DNA from: Gammaproteobacteria bacterium
GTDB taxonomy: Bacteria > Pseudomonadota > Gammaproteobacteria > Steroidobacterales > Steroidobacteraceae
Reading direction: 5' to 3'
NCBI GenBank assembly: GCA_016707425.1
Contig: JADJHU010000015.1
Coordinates: 310,001-374,000, forward strand
Length of the DNA: 64,000 nucleotides
Positions within the stretch are counted from its first letter, which is position 1; the number at the start of each line of letters is the position of its first letter. Below the pieces are notes generated by a model. It saw only the letters and a list, made by a program, of their open reading frames with translations. It searched no databases and had not been told where the DNA came from. The translations under genes were made by a program, and so were the position numbers. Shown here piece by piece: positions 16,403-24,902 of the stretch.

Positions 16403-19036
16403 ATGCGACGGCTGCAGGGCCTCCTGATCGCCGCGGCGTTCGCCGCGCTCACGCTCGCGTTCTGGGCTCATGCGAACCGGCCGACTGCCGAACCGCCCTG
16501 GCCTGCGCGCATCCAGGGCTTCGCCTTCTCGCCGTATCACGCCGACCAGGACGCCGTGAATGGCGTCGAGCCCTCCGAGGCGCAGATCGATGCCGATCTC
16601 GCCCTGCTCGCCGGACGCACGAACGCCGTGCGGACCTACAGCTCGCTCGGCACGCTCTCAGCCGTGCCGCGGCTCGCGGACCGCCACGACATCAACGTCG
16701 CGCTCGGCGCCTGGATCGACGCACGCCACGAGCGCAACGAACAGGAGCTCGACGCCGCGATCCGGCTCGCGCGCGAACACATGAACGTGGTGCGCGTCAT
16801 CGTCGGCAACGAGGTGGTGCTCCGTGGCGACCTGCCGATCGATGACATGACCGCCTATCTCGATCGCGCGCGCGCAGCCATCGGTCAGCCGGTGAGCACC
16901 GCGGAGCCCTGGCACGTGTGGCTCGCGCATCCCGAACTCGCTGCGCACGTGGACTTCCTCGCAGTGCACATGCTGCCGTACTGGGAAGGCGTGCACGTCG
17001 AGCGCGCTGTCGACTACACCATCGAGCGGCTTCGGCAGCTCGCGCGCGCCTTCCCCGGCAAGCCGATCGTGGTGGCAGAGGTCGGCTGGCCGAGCCAGGG
17101 ACGTACGCGCGAATCCGCCGTCGCGACCTCGTCGAACGAGGCGCTGTTCCTGCGCCGCTTCCTCGCCCGCGCCGGGGCCGAGGGCTACATCTACTACCTC
17201 ATGGAAGCCTTCGATCAGCCGTGGAAGGCGCAGAGCGAAGGCGCCGTGGGCGCCTACTGGGGTGTCTACGACGTCGAGCGGCAGGCGAAATTCGCCTTCA
17301 CCGCACCGATCGTGCGCGTTCCCGAGTGGCATGCGCTGGCCGCGGCCTCGGTGGCGGTCGCTCTGCTGCTGCTCGGCGTCTTCTATTCCCACAGCGACCG
17401 CCTGCGAAACCGCGGACGCAGTTTCCTCGCGGTAGTGGTGTTTCCGACGGCAACCGTCCTCGTCTGGGCCGTCTATCGCTTCACGCAGCAGTACCTGACG
17501 GCGAGCAGCGTCGCCACTGGCGTGCTGCTGTTCGCCGGGATGCTCGGCGTCATCGCCGTGCTGCTCGCCGAGGCACTCGAATGGGCCGAGGCGCACTGGG
17601 TCACGGCGCGGCGCCGACTGTCGCTCCCGGTCGCGGACGGAGCGGCGGGCAGCGACGCTCCGACACTGCCGAAGGTCTCGGTGCATGTGCCGGCCTACAA
17701 CGAACCGCCGGAGATGCTCATCGAGACGCTCGACGCGCTCGCGCGCCTCGACTATCCCGATTTCGAGGTCCTGGTGATCGACAACAACACGCGCGACGAG
17801 GCGGTGTGGCAGCCCGTGGAGGCGCATTGCGCGCGTCTCGGAGAGCGCTTCCGCTTCTTCCACGTTGCCCCGCTCGCGGGCTTCAAGGCCGGCGCGCTGA
17901 ATTTCGCCCTGCGCCACACGGCTGCGGATGCCGAGGTCGTGGCGGTGATCGACAGCGACTACGTGGTGGATCCGGGGTGGCTGCGCGATCTCGTTCCCGC
18001 CTTCACCGACGCCCGCATCGGTTTCGTGCAGGCTCCCCAGGACTATCGCGACGCCGGCGAGAGTGCCTTCAAAGCCATGGCCTATGCGGAGTACCGCGGC
18101 TTCTTTCACCTCGGCATGATCACGCGCAACGAGCGCAATGCCATCATCCAGCACGGCACGATGACGCTCGTGCGCCGGACCCTGCTGCAGCAGGCCGGCG
18201 CCTGGGCCGAATGGTGCATCACCGAGGACGCCGAGCTCGGCCTGCGGCTCTTCGAGGCCGGGTACGAGGCGCTCTATACGCCGCGCAGTTACGGCCGCGG
18301 CCTCATGCCGGATACCTTCATCGACTACAGGAAGCAGCGCTTCCGCTGGGCTTACGGCGCGATGCAGATCCTGCGGGCGCACGCCGCCTGCCTCTTCGCG
18401 GGCGGACCGCTCTCGGCGGGACAGCGCTACCACTTCGTGGCAGGCTGGCTGCCGTGGATCGCGGACGGCTTCAACGTGCTCTACAGCCTCGCCGCCCTCG
18501 TCTGGTCGACGGCAATGATCCTCGCGCCCGAAGCGGTCGATCCGCCGCTCATGATGTTCTCGGTGCTGCCGCTGTCGCTGTTCGTCTTCAAGCTCATGAA
18601 GCTCGTGCACCTCTATCGAGCCCGGGTCGGGGTGAACCTGCGACAGACGCTTGCCGCGGCACTCGGCGGACTCGCACTCGCCCACACCATCGGCATCGCA
18701 ATCCTCAAGGGGCTGGTCACGCGCGGCGAGCCTTTCTTCCGCACGCCGAAGCGCGCGCGGTCGCATGCCCTCTGGCAGGCGTTCACCTCGGTGCGCGAGG
18801 AAGCGTTCATGCTGCTCGCGCTGTGGCTCGCCGCCTGGGGTGTCGTGCATGTCCCGCAGACGGACGGACCGGACCGCCTCGCGTGGATCGTCGTCCTGCT
18901 CGTGCAGTCGACGCCCTACGCCGCAGCCGTCCTGGTGTCGGTCGCGAGCGCGCTGCCGCTGCCGGCACGCTGGCTGGGAACGGGCGTTGTGCGGTGCGAA
19001 GGCGAGGACGCAGCCCGGGTCACCGCTGCCCGCTGA
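16403..19036 (+). CDS. GH17-GT2 fusion, beta-(1,3)-glucan synthase (NdvB-like)
   Basis: This 877-residue inner-membrane protein begins with a signal anchor and then a GH17 glycoside hydrolase/transglycosidase domain at about residues 35-300. Probable catalytic glutamates lie in VIVGNEVVLRG and VVAEVGWPSQG. After three or four membrane spans comes a GT2 processive glycosyltransferase: VHVPAYNEPPEML, AVIDSDYVVDPGWL, ITEDAELGLRL and the QRFRW motif. More membrane helices follow. This architecture is that of Pseudomonas aeruginosa NdvB, which makes periplasmic beta-1,3-glucans. The GH17 part probably remodels or cyclises the product. The ATG has a CGGAGAA site about 4 bases upstream. The gene is monocistronic and ends 4 bp from a convergent gene. 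Confidence 0.88.
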   Translation: MRRLQGLLIAAAFAALTLAFWAHANRPTAEPPWPARIQGFAFSPYHADQDAVNGVEPSEAQIDADLALLAGRTNAVRTYSSLGTLSAVPRLADRHDINVALGAWIDARHERNEQELDAAIRLAREHMNVVRVIVGNEVVLRGDLPIDDMTAYLDRARAAIGQPVSTAEPWHVWLAHPELAAHVDFLAVHMLPYWEGVHVERAVDYTIERLRQLARAFPGKPIVVAEVGWPSQGRTRESAVATSSNEALFLRRFLARAGAEGYIYYLMEAFDQPWKAQSEGAVGAYWGVYDVERQAKFAFTAPIVRVPEWHALAAASVAVALLLLGVFYSHSDRLRNRGRSFLAVVVFPTATVLVWAVYRFTQQYLTASSVATGVLLFAGMLGVIAVLLAEALEWAEAHWVTARRRLSLPVADGAAGSDAPTLPKVSVHVPAYNEPPEMLIETLDALARLDYPDFEVLVIDNNTRDEAVWQPVEAHCARLGERFRFFHVAPLAGFKAGALNFALRHTAADAEVVAVIDSDYVVDPGWLRDLVPAFTDARIGFVQAPQDYRDAGESAFKAMAYAEYRGFFHLGMITRNERNAIIQHGTMTLVRRTLLQQAGAWAEWCITEDAELGLRLFEAGYEALYTPRSYGRGLMPDTFIDYRKQRFRWAYGAMQILRAHAACLFAGGPLSAGQRYHFVAGWLPWIADGFNVLYSLAALVWSTAMILAPEAVDPPLMMFSVLPLSLFVFKLMKLVHLYRARVGVNLRQTLAAALGGLALAHTIGIAILKGLVTRGEPFFRTPKRARSHALWQAFTSVREEAFMLLALWLAAWGVVHVPQTDGPDRLAWIVVLLVQSTPYAAAVLVSVASALPLPARWLGTGVVRCEGEDAARVTAAR

Positions 19037-19040
19037 AGAA

Positions 19041-19736
19041 TCAGACGCGCGGCTCGATCCACAGCGCCCGCGCCCGCGCGCAGGGCTCGCCGTCCTCGTC
19101 GTAGAGCGCCGTCCCGGCCTCGTGCCGGCGCCCCGCAGACGAGACCGGCCAGGCGACGATCACGCAGGGCTCGAGTGCATGCACCCGCCGATCGACGTGC
19201 GCGGTGAATTCGGCGAGCAGCATGGGGCGGCTGTCCGGGCTCACGGCGAAGTAGCCCGGGCAGTCGAGCGCCGCCCACATGAATTCCGCGGCGACCTTGC
19301 CGTCCCCCTCGGCGAGCGAAGCATCCGGCATCCAGGGTGCGGCGACCCGGCCATCGCCGACAGGACCGGCAAAGACCCGCAGCCCGTCCGGACGCGCGCG
19401 CTTCGGCCCGCAGACGAAGCATTCCGGAAAGACGTGATGATGGAAGCCCGCGTAATGCTGCGACGCCTCGAGGGCCCGCACGTAGTCGACGGGTGGCGAT
19501 GCCTCGAGCGCAACACCCGCGGGCTCCGCCTCGCCGATCAGTCGCCCGCCCTGCCGGATTTCGAGGTGGCCGGAAGCCTGCCTCGTCACGGCGAGCGGCA
19601 CATCGAGCGGCGGCGGCGCGCGCAACCGCACGCGCACGGGCTGGTCGCAGAACCGGGCAATCCGGCCCGAAAAATAGCCGCCGTGAGCCGACTGTGCCGG
19701 GCCACGGAAGCGCCGTTCGATCGTCAGGGTATCCAT
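19041..19736 (-). CDS. Hotdog-type thioesterase-like protein
   Basis: The product is 231 residues from the ATG at 19736; a longer frame to 19928 overlaps trpA and is unlikely. The sequence (MDTLTIERRFRGPAQSAHGGYFSGRIARF ... LDCPGYFAVSPDSRPMLLAEFTAHVDRRV) looks like an acyl-CoA thioesterase or dehydratase-like hotdog pair. ECFVCGPKRARPDGLRVFAG is a conserved Cys-containing segment of that family. It lies 35 bp behind trpA on the same strand and may be the last gene of the trp transcript. I recognise the fold group with moderate certainty only, and the substrate is unknown. Confidence 0.6.
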   Translation of the reverse strand: MDTLTIERRFRGPAQSAHGGYFSGRIARFCDQPVRVRLRAPPPLDVPLAVTRQASGHLEIRQGGRLIGEAEPAGVALEASPPVDYVRALEASQHYAGFHHHVFPECFVCGPKRARPDGLRVFAGPVGDGRVAAPWMPDASLAEGDGKVAAEFMWAALDCPGYFAVSPDSRPMLLAEFTAHVDRRVHALEPCVIVAWPVSSAGRRHEAGTALYDEDGEPCARARALWIEPRV

Positions 19737-19771
19737 GGGGAGCCCGCCGGCGCCTGCAACCGGGCCGGGAT

Positions 19772-20557
19772 TCAGTCCGCCGGCCGGCCGCGCAGGCCCT
19801 GGAGCCAGCGCACCGGGTCCTCGCCGCGCTCGAGGAGTTCCACGAGCGCGGAGCCGACGATCACCCCGTCGGCCTGGCCGCGCAGCGCCACGACCTGCTC
19901 GCGGCGGCGAATCCCGAAGCCGGCACACACCGGGGTGCGCGCAGCGGCCCGCACGCGGCCGAGATATCGTGCGAGATCGGGCAGCGAGGCCGCATTCCTG
20001 CCCGTCGTACCGGTCATCGTGACCGCGTAGACGAAACCCTCGCTGGCGGCGCAGACCTTCGCCAGGCGTTCCGGCGTCGTCACCGGCGTCACCATCTGCA
20101 CGAGTGCAAGACCCTGCGTGGCGAGTGCCGCGCGCAGTTCCTCGCCCTCATCGTAGGGCAGGTCCGGTACGATGAAGCCGCTCACGCCAGCCTCGGCCGC
20201 CGCGCGCGCGAGCGGCTCGAAGCCGAAGGCGAGCAGTGGATTGAGATAACTCATCAGCACGAGCGGCGCGCGCGGCCGCGTCATGGTCCTGAGCTCCGCG
20301 AGAATCCATGCCAGGCTCACGCCCTGGCGCAGCGCGCCCTGGCTCGAGCGCTGGATCGTCACCCCGTCGGCCATGGGATCGGTGAAGGGCACGCCGATCT
20401 CCACCACGTCGGCCGCTTCGCCGATCGCGGCGAGCTGCTCGCGGAACTGCTCGCGCAACGGATAGCCCGCGGTCATGAAGGCGATGATCGCCGGTTCGCC
20501 CTGCGCAGCAGCGGCACGGATCGCAGCGCTCAGGCGTTCCCCGGGACGTTCCTTCAT
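19772..20557 (-). CDS. trpA: Tryptophan synthase alpha subunit
   Basis: This 261-residue TIM-barrel enzyme cleaves indole-3-glycerol phosphate to indole and glyceraldehyde 3-phosphate. The catalytic Glu and Asp lie in VVEIGVPFTDPMADG; the phosphate-binding loops FIVPDLPYDEG and CAGFGIRRREQV are present. The length is typical (about 268). It overlaps trpB by 4 bp (ATGA) and is the last core gene of the trp operon. The indole is channelled to TrpB. Confidence 0.97.
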   Translation of the reverse strand: MKERPGERLSAAIRAAAAQGEPAIIAFMTAGYPLREQFREQLAAIGEAADVVEIGVPFTDPMADGVTIQRSSQGALRQGVSLAWILAELRTMTRPRAPLVLMSYLNPLLAFGFEPLARAAAEAGVSGFIVPDLPYDEGEELRAALATQGLALVQMVTPVTTPERLAKVCAASEGFVYAVTMTGTTGRNAASLPDLARYLGRVRAAARTPVCAGFGIRRREQVVALRGQADGVIVGSALVELLERGEDPVRWLQGLRGRPAD

Positions 20558-21813
20558 CGTCCCCGCTCCTGATCGAGCTGCGCGATCAGCGTCGCCTGCA
20601 GCGTGGGCATGTCCTTGTCACCCCGGCCGGAGAGTCCGACCAGGATGCGCCGTCCCGGATTCGCCTGTGCCCAGCGCTTCGCTCCGGCGAGCGCGTGCGC
20701 ACTCTCGAGCGCAGGCAGGATTCCCTCGGACTCGCAGCATTCCTTCACCGCCTCGAGCGCCTCCCCGTCACTCGCCGACTCATACCGTACGCGTCCAGCG
20801 GCCCGCAGCAGCGCGTGTTCGGGCCCGACGCCCGGATAGTCGAGCCCGGCAGACACCGAGTGTGTCTCCTGGATCTGTCCCGCCTCGTCCTGCAGGAGGA
20901 GGGAGTAGCTGCCCTGCAGCACCCCCGGCCGCCCGAAGGAAATCGAAGCCGCATTCTCCCCGAGTCCGGTGCCGCGGCCGCCCGCTTCGATGCCGAGGAT
21001 CTCGACCTGGCGATCGGCGAGAAAGGCGTGAAAGAGGCCGATCGCATTCGAGCCGCCGCCGACGCAGGCGACGACCGCGTCGGGCAGGTTGGCGGCGCGG
21101 GCGAGCATCTGCGCACGTGCCTCGCGGCCGATCACCGCCTGCAGCTCGCGCACGAGATAAGGATAGGGATGTGGACCGACCGCCGAGCCCAGGAGGTAGT
21201 AGGTCCCGAGCGGATCGGACACCCAGTCGCGCAGTGCCTCGTCGATGGCGGCGCGCAGCGTCCGGTCACCGTTCACCACGGGCACGACCGTCGCGCCGAG
21301 CAGCTTCATGCGCCCGACGTTCGGGGCCTGGCGCTGCATGTCGACTTCGCCCATGTAGACCGTGCAGGGCAGGCCGATGCGCGCGCAGGCTGCCGCAGTG
21401 GCCACCCCGTGCTGGCCTGCACCCGTCTCCGCGACGATGCGCTTCGCGCCGAGCCGCCGGGCGAGAATGGCCTGGCCCACGGCATTGTTGATCTTGTGTG
21501 CCCCGGTGTGCGCGAGATCCTCACGCTTCAGCCACACAGCGGCACGCCAGCGGCGGCTCAGCGTGCGTGCGTGCGTGAGCGCGGTCGGCCGTCCCACCCA
21601 GGAAGCGAGCTCGAGCTCGAGTTCGCGGCGAAAGTCCTCGCGGTGCAGGTGCTCGTGCACGCCCGCAGCAAGGCGCTCGAGCGCCGGAATCAGCGTCTCC
21701 GGGACATAGCGGCCCCCGAAGGGTCCGAAGCGCCCCCGCGCATCGGGGAATTTTCCGGCGAGCTCATCGGCGAGCAGCCGCCCGCCATCGAGCTCAGCGT
21801 TCCACGCGGTCAT
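20554..21813 (-). CDS. trpB: Tryptophan synthase beta subunit
   Basis: This 419-residue PLP enzyme condenses indole with serine. The PLP lysine lies in AHTGAHKINNAVGQA, the phosphate-binding GGGSNAIG is present, and FGPFGGRYVPETL marks the normal N-terminus, here with about 20 extra residues (MTAWNAELDGGRLLADELAG). It overlaps trpF by 4 bp at its start and trpA by 4 bp at its end, so translation is coupled along the operon. Confidence 0.97.
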   Translation of the reverse strand: MTAWNAELDGGRLLADELAGKFPDARGRFGPFGGRYVPETLIPALERLAAGVHEHLHREDFRRELELELASWVGRPTALTHARTLSRRWRAAVWLKREDLAHTGAHKINNAVGQAILARRLGAKRIVAETGAGQHGVATAAACARIGLPCTVYMGEVDMQRQAPNVGRMKLLGATVVPVVNGDRTLRAAIDEALRDWVSDPLGTYYLLGSAVGPHPYPYLVRELQAVIGREARAQMLARAANLPDAVVACVGGGSNAIGLFHAFLADRQVEILGIEAGGRGTGLGENAASISFGRPGVLQGSYSLLLQDEAGQIQETHSVSAGLDYPGVGPEHALLRAAGRVRYESASDGEALEAVKECCESEGILPALESAHALAGAKRWAQANPGRRILVGLSGRGDKDMPTLQATLIAQLDQERGR

Positions 21814-22421
21814 GATCCGGTCTCCTCGAAAGCCGCGCGCGCGGCGGCGGCGAAAGCTGCGATTCTCTCAGGACTCTTCACGCCGGGTGCGCTCTCGACG
21901 CCGCTCGAAACGTCCACGCCGAAGGGCCGTACCTGCGCAATCGCCGCCGCGACATTCTGCGCGTCGAGCCCGCCGGCCAGCACGAGCTCCGTGCGCCGCG
22001 CCAGCGAGCGGGCCTGCCCCCAGTCGCCTGTGCGCCCCGTGCCACTCACCGGCCCCTCGAACAGCAGACGCGCGGGCAGCATGGCCGACCCGGGTGCGGC
22101 GTCGCCTGCATCGCCGGAACGCAGCACCGGCAGCAGCGCGAGCTCGCGCGGCAGGTGAAGCTCCAGGAAATCGCCGGCATCGCTCTGCAGCACGTCGGGC
22201 GCGAACTCCCGCAGGATCTCGTCCACCAGCGCCTGCTCCGGATGGCGGGTCACCGCGATGCAGGCCAACCGGCCGCGGGCACCGCGCGCGAGACGTGCCG
22301 CCTCGGGCGGCCGCACGCGGCGCACCGAGGGCGCGAACACGAAGCCGATCGCATCCACGCGCGCCTCGAGCGCCGCAGCTACTGCGCGCTCGTCCGTCAT
22401 GCCGCAGATCTTGATCCACAT
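21810..22421 (-). CDS. trpF: Phosphoribosylanthranilate isomerase
   Basis: This 203-residue TIM barrel starts with the IKICGMT signature whose Cys acts as general base. The matching Asp lies in GVDVSSGVESAPGVKS. It performs the Amadori rearrangement of phosphoribosylanthranilate. It is a separate gene here, unlike the TrpC-TrpF fusion of enteric bacteria. A 9-bp gap separates it from trpC, and it overlaps trpB by 4 bp. Confidence 0.96.
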   Translation of the reverse strand: MWIKICGMTDERAVAAALEARVDAIGFVFAPSVRRVRPPEAARLARGARGRLACIAVTRHPEQALVDEILREFAPDVLQSDAGDFLELHLPRELALLPVLRSGDAGDAAPGSAMLPARLLFEGPVSGTGRTGDWGQARSLARRTELVLAGGLDAQNVAAAIAQVRPFGVDVSSGVESAPGVKSPERIAAFAAAARAAFEETGS

Positions 22422-22430
22422 GCGTACCGC

Positions 22431-23273
22431 TCACCCGCCGGCCGCTTTCGCCGAGCGCCCCGCGGCGATCATCCGGCGCGCGAGCGCGCCCGCATCGCCT
22501 CCTGTCATGAGCGCGCTGCCGACGAGGGCGAGGTCGTAGCCGGCAGCCGCGATGCGCGCGGCATCCTCCGGTGTCACCACGCCACTCTCGGCGACACGTG
22601 CCACCTGCGCGGGCAGGCGTGCGGCAAGGGACTCGAGACGTCCCGGCACGACCTGGAGCGTGACGAGGTCCCGGCAGTTCACGCCGACGAGGAGACGCTC
22701 CCGCTGCGCGAGCCGCGCCTCGACGAGCTCGTGTGCGAGCTCAATGTCGGCTTCGTCGAAGGCCTCGAGGAGCGCGAACAGACCCTGTCCGAGTGCGGCA
22801 TCGATCAGCGCCTCGAGCTCGGGCCGCGGGAGCATGCGCAGGATCACGAGCACGCCGCCCGCGCCGGCGAGCCGCGCCTCGAGCACCTGGTAGGGATCGA
22901 CCAGGAAGTCCTTGCGCATTGCCGGCACGCCGAGCGGCGCGAGCGCGCGCGCCGCCGCCTCGAGATGTGCAAGCTCGCCATCGAAGCGGCTCGGTTCAGT
23001 GAGCACGGAAACGGCCGCGGCGCCAGCACGCGCATAGGCGGTGACGCGCGCGGGAATGTCCTCGGCGCCGGCATCGCGCAGCGGCCCGAGGGCCGGGGAA
23101 CGGAGCTTGAGCTCGGCAATCAGGTCGAAGCCCCCGGTGCTGCGCAGGAATGGCGGTGGTGACGGCACGCCGCGCAGACCCGCGAGCACCGCCGCTTCGG
23201 GGCGTGCGCGCCGCGCCGCGCACACCCGTTCGCGACTGCCCGCTGCCATGGACGCCAGGAAGTCCGCGCTCAT
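22431..23273 (-). CDS. trpC: Indole-3-glycerol phosphate synthase
   Basis: This 280-residue enzyme has the active-site segments FDLIAELKLRSPALG, VPAMRKDFLVDPYQVLEARLAGA, VGVNCRDL and VAESGVVTPEDA. The usual IAEIKKASPS motif is changed (IAELKLRSPALG), so the lysine register differs slightly; the other catalytic residues look intact. It converts CdRP to indole-3-glycerol phosphate. The start overlaps trpD by 4 bp. The unfused state and the intact operon suggest an ancestral organisation. Confidence 0.95.
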   Translation of the reverse strand: MSADFLASMAAGSRERVCAARRARPEAAVLAGLRGVPSPPPFLRSTGGFDLIAELKLRSPALGPLRDAGAEDIPARVTAYARAGAAAVSVLTEPSRFDGELAHLEAAARALAPLGVPAMRKDFLVDPYQVLEARLAGAGGVLVILRMLPRPELEALIDAALGQGLFALLEAFDEADIELAHELVEARLAQRERLLVGVNCRDLVTLQVVPGRLESLAARLPAQVARVAESGVVTPEDAARIAAAGYDLALVGSALMTGGDAGALARRMIAAGRSAKAAGG

Positions 23274-24316
23274 GACAGCTTGCCCGCCTCCGGTCCGGCG
23301 GCGCTGCGCCCGCCGAAGCGGGCGAGACCCTCGAGCGTGCGCTGCGCCGCGCCGCGATCGATGGCCTCCGCCGCCCGCGCGCAGCCCTCGCGCGGCGAGC
23401 GCACCTCGCCCGCGAGCTCGAGCGCGAGCGACGCCCCGAGCAGCAGCGCATCGCGGTGCGCGCCGCGCTCCTGCCCGCAGAGCGTGTCACGCAGGGCGCG
23501 CGCGTTGTAGGTTGCGTCGCTCCCGGCGAGCGACGCGGGCTCGCATGTCTCGAGCCCGTAGTCTCGTGGCGCGCGCAGCGACTGCTCGATGTGTCCGGGG
23601 CGCACGTCGAAGAGCTCGAAGGGACCAATCGGCGTCGGCTCGTCCCAGCCGCCCGCACCATGCACGACGAAGGCGCGCTCGATGTCCATGCCGGCGAGCG
23701 TCTCCGCCATGAGCCGCGCGACGTCCAGGCTGAAGGCACCGATCACGTGCAGGGGCGGTGCCGCCGGGTTGGTGAGCGGACCGAGGATATTGAAGATCGT
23801 GCGCACGCCGAGCGCCGCACGCACCGGCGCGATCGCCTTCATCGCCGGGTGATAGTGGGGCGCGAAGAGAAAGGTGAAGCCCGTCGCGGCGAGACACTCG
23901 CCCGCCGCACGCTCCTCGAGCGGCATCTTCAGGCCGAGCGACTCGAGCACATCGGCACTGCCCGAGCGGCTCGAGACCGAACGGTTGCCATGCTTCACGA
24001 CGGGCAGCCCGCAGGCCGCGGCGAGCAGTGCCGCACCGGTCGAGAGATTGAAGCTCCCCGAACGGTCGCCGCCCGTGCCGACGATGTCGAGCGCGCGCGT
24101 CCCTGCGGGAATCTGCGGCCGGCGCGCAAGCGCGCGCATCGCCGTCGCGAAGCCGCGCAGCTCTGCAGCCGTCGCACCCTTTACCCGCAGCGCCGCGAGC
24201 AGCGCGCCTGCCACGGCAGGGGGCACTTCCGCGCCGGCGAGCGCGCGCAGCACCTCGCCCGCCTCGCTCTCGCTGAGATCGCCCCGCTCGAGGAGCCGGT
24301 CGAGGAGCTCACGCAT
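23270..24316 (-). CDS. trpD: Anthranilate phosphoribosyltransferase
   Basis: This 348-residue enzyme has the PRPP/magnesium motifs DIVGTGGDRSGSFNLSTGAA, KHGNRSVSSRSGSADVLE and the Asp-Glu-type metal site VHGAGGWDEPTP. It transfers the phosphoribosyl group to anthranilate. It is not fused to trpG, with which it overlaps by 8 bp, and it overlaps trpC by 4 bp. In the family, the usual KHGNR and GTGGD motifs are conserved as here. Confidence 0.97.
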   Translation of the reverse strand: MRELLDRLLERGDLSESEAGEVLRALAGAEVPPAVAGALLAALRVKGATAAELRGFATAMRALARRPQIPAGTRALDIVGTGGDRSGSFNLSTGAALLAAACGLPVVKHGNRSVSSRSGSADVLESLGLKMPLEERAAGECLAATGFTFLFAPHYHPAMKAIAPVRAALGVRTIFNILGPLTNPAAPPLHVIGAFSLDVARLMAETLAGMDIERAFVVHGAGGWDEPTPIGPFELFDVRPGHIEQSLRAPRDYGLETCEPASLAGSDATYNARALRDTLCGQERGAHRDALLLGASLALELAGEVRSPREGCARAAEAIDRGAAQRTLEGLARFGGRSAAGPEAGKLS

Positions 24317-24902
24317 TGCGCCGCCCTCCTGCCATGCGCAGGAAGTTCTGCATGAGCCGCGGGCCCGCGGGCGTGAGCACGCTCTCGGGGTGGAACTGCA
24401 CGCCCTCGACCACGAACGCGCGGTGACGCACGCCCATGATCTCGCCCTCCGCTGTGCGCGCCGTCACTTCGAGCTCGGGCGGCAGGCTCCCGGGCGCCGC
24501 GATCAGCGAGTGATAGCGCCCCGCCTCGCAGGGCTGCGGCAGTCCTTCGAAGAGCCCGCGCCCGTCGTGCTGTACCAGTGATGTCTTGCCGTGCATGAGC
24601 CGCCCCGCGCGCACCACGCGTCCACCGAAGGCTTCCACGATGGACTGGTGCCCGAGACACACGCCGAACACCGGGATGCGCCCGGCGAAGGCGCGGATCA
24701 TGTCCATCGACACGCCCGCATCCTGCGGCGTGCCGGGGCCCGGTGAGATGCAGAGATGCGTGGGCGCGAGCGTCCGGGCTCGCGCGAGGTCGATCTCGTC
24801 GTTGCGCACCACCTGCACCTCCTCCCCCAGCACCAGGAACGCCTGCACCAGGTTGTAGGTGAAGGAGTCGTAGTTGTCGATCAGCAGCAGGAGCGGCTTC
24901 AC
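24309..24902 (-). CDS. trpG: Anthranilate synthase glutamine amidotransferase component
   Basis: This 197-residue class I glutamine amidotransferase has LLIDNYDSFTYNLVQ, SPGPGTPQDAG, the nucleophile Cys in VFGVCLGHQSIVEAFGG and the His-Glu in VQFHPESVLTPAG. It supplies ammonia from glutamine to TrpE and may also serve para-aminobenzoate synthesis. It overlaps trpE by 4 bp and trpD by 8 bp. Confidence 0.96.
   Translation of the reverse strand: MKPLLLLIDNYDSFTYNLVQAFLVLGEEVQVVRNDEIDLARARTLAPTHLCISPGPGTPQDAGVSMDMIRAFAGRIPVFGVCLGHQSIVEAFGGRVVRAGRLMHGKTSLVQHDGRGLFEGLPQPCEAGRYHSLIAAPGSLPPELEVTARTAEGEIMGVRHRAFVVEGVQFHPESVLTPAGPRLMQNFLRMAGGRRNA

Noticed and set aside
16658..18850. Long minus-strand frame across the GH17-GT2 gene
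   Set aside because: It is antisense to a gene with clear catalytic motifs and is rich in His, Arg and Glu in the way of mirrored GC-rich codons.
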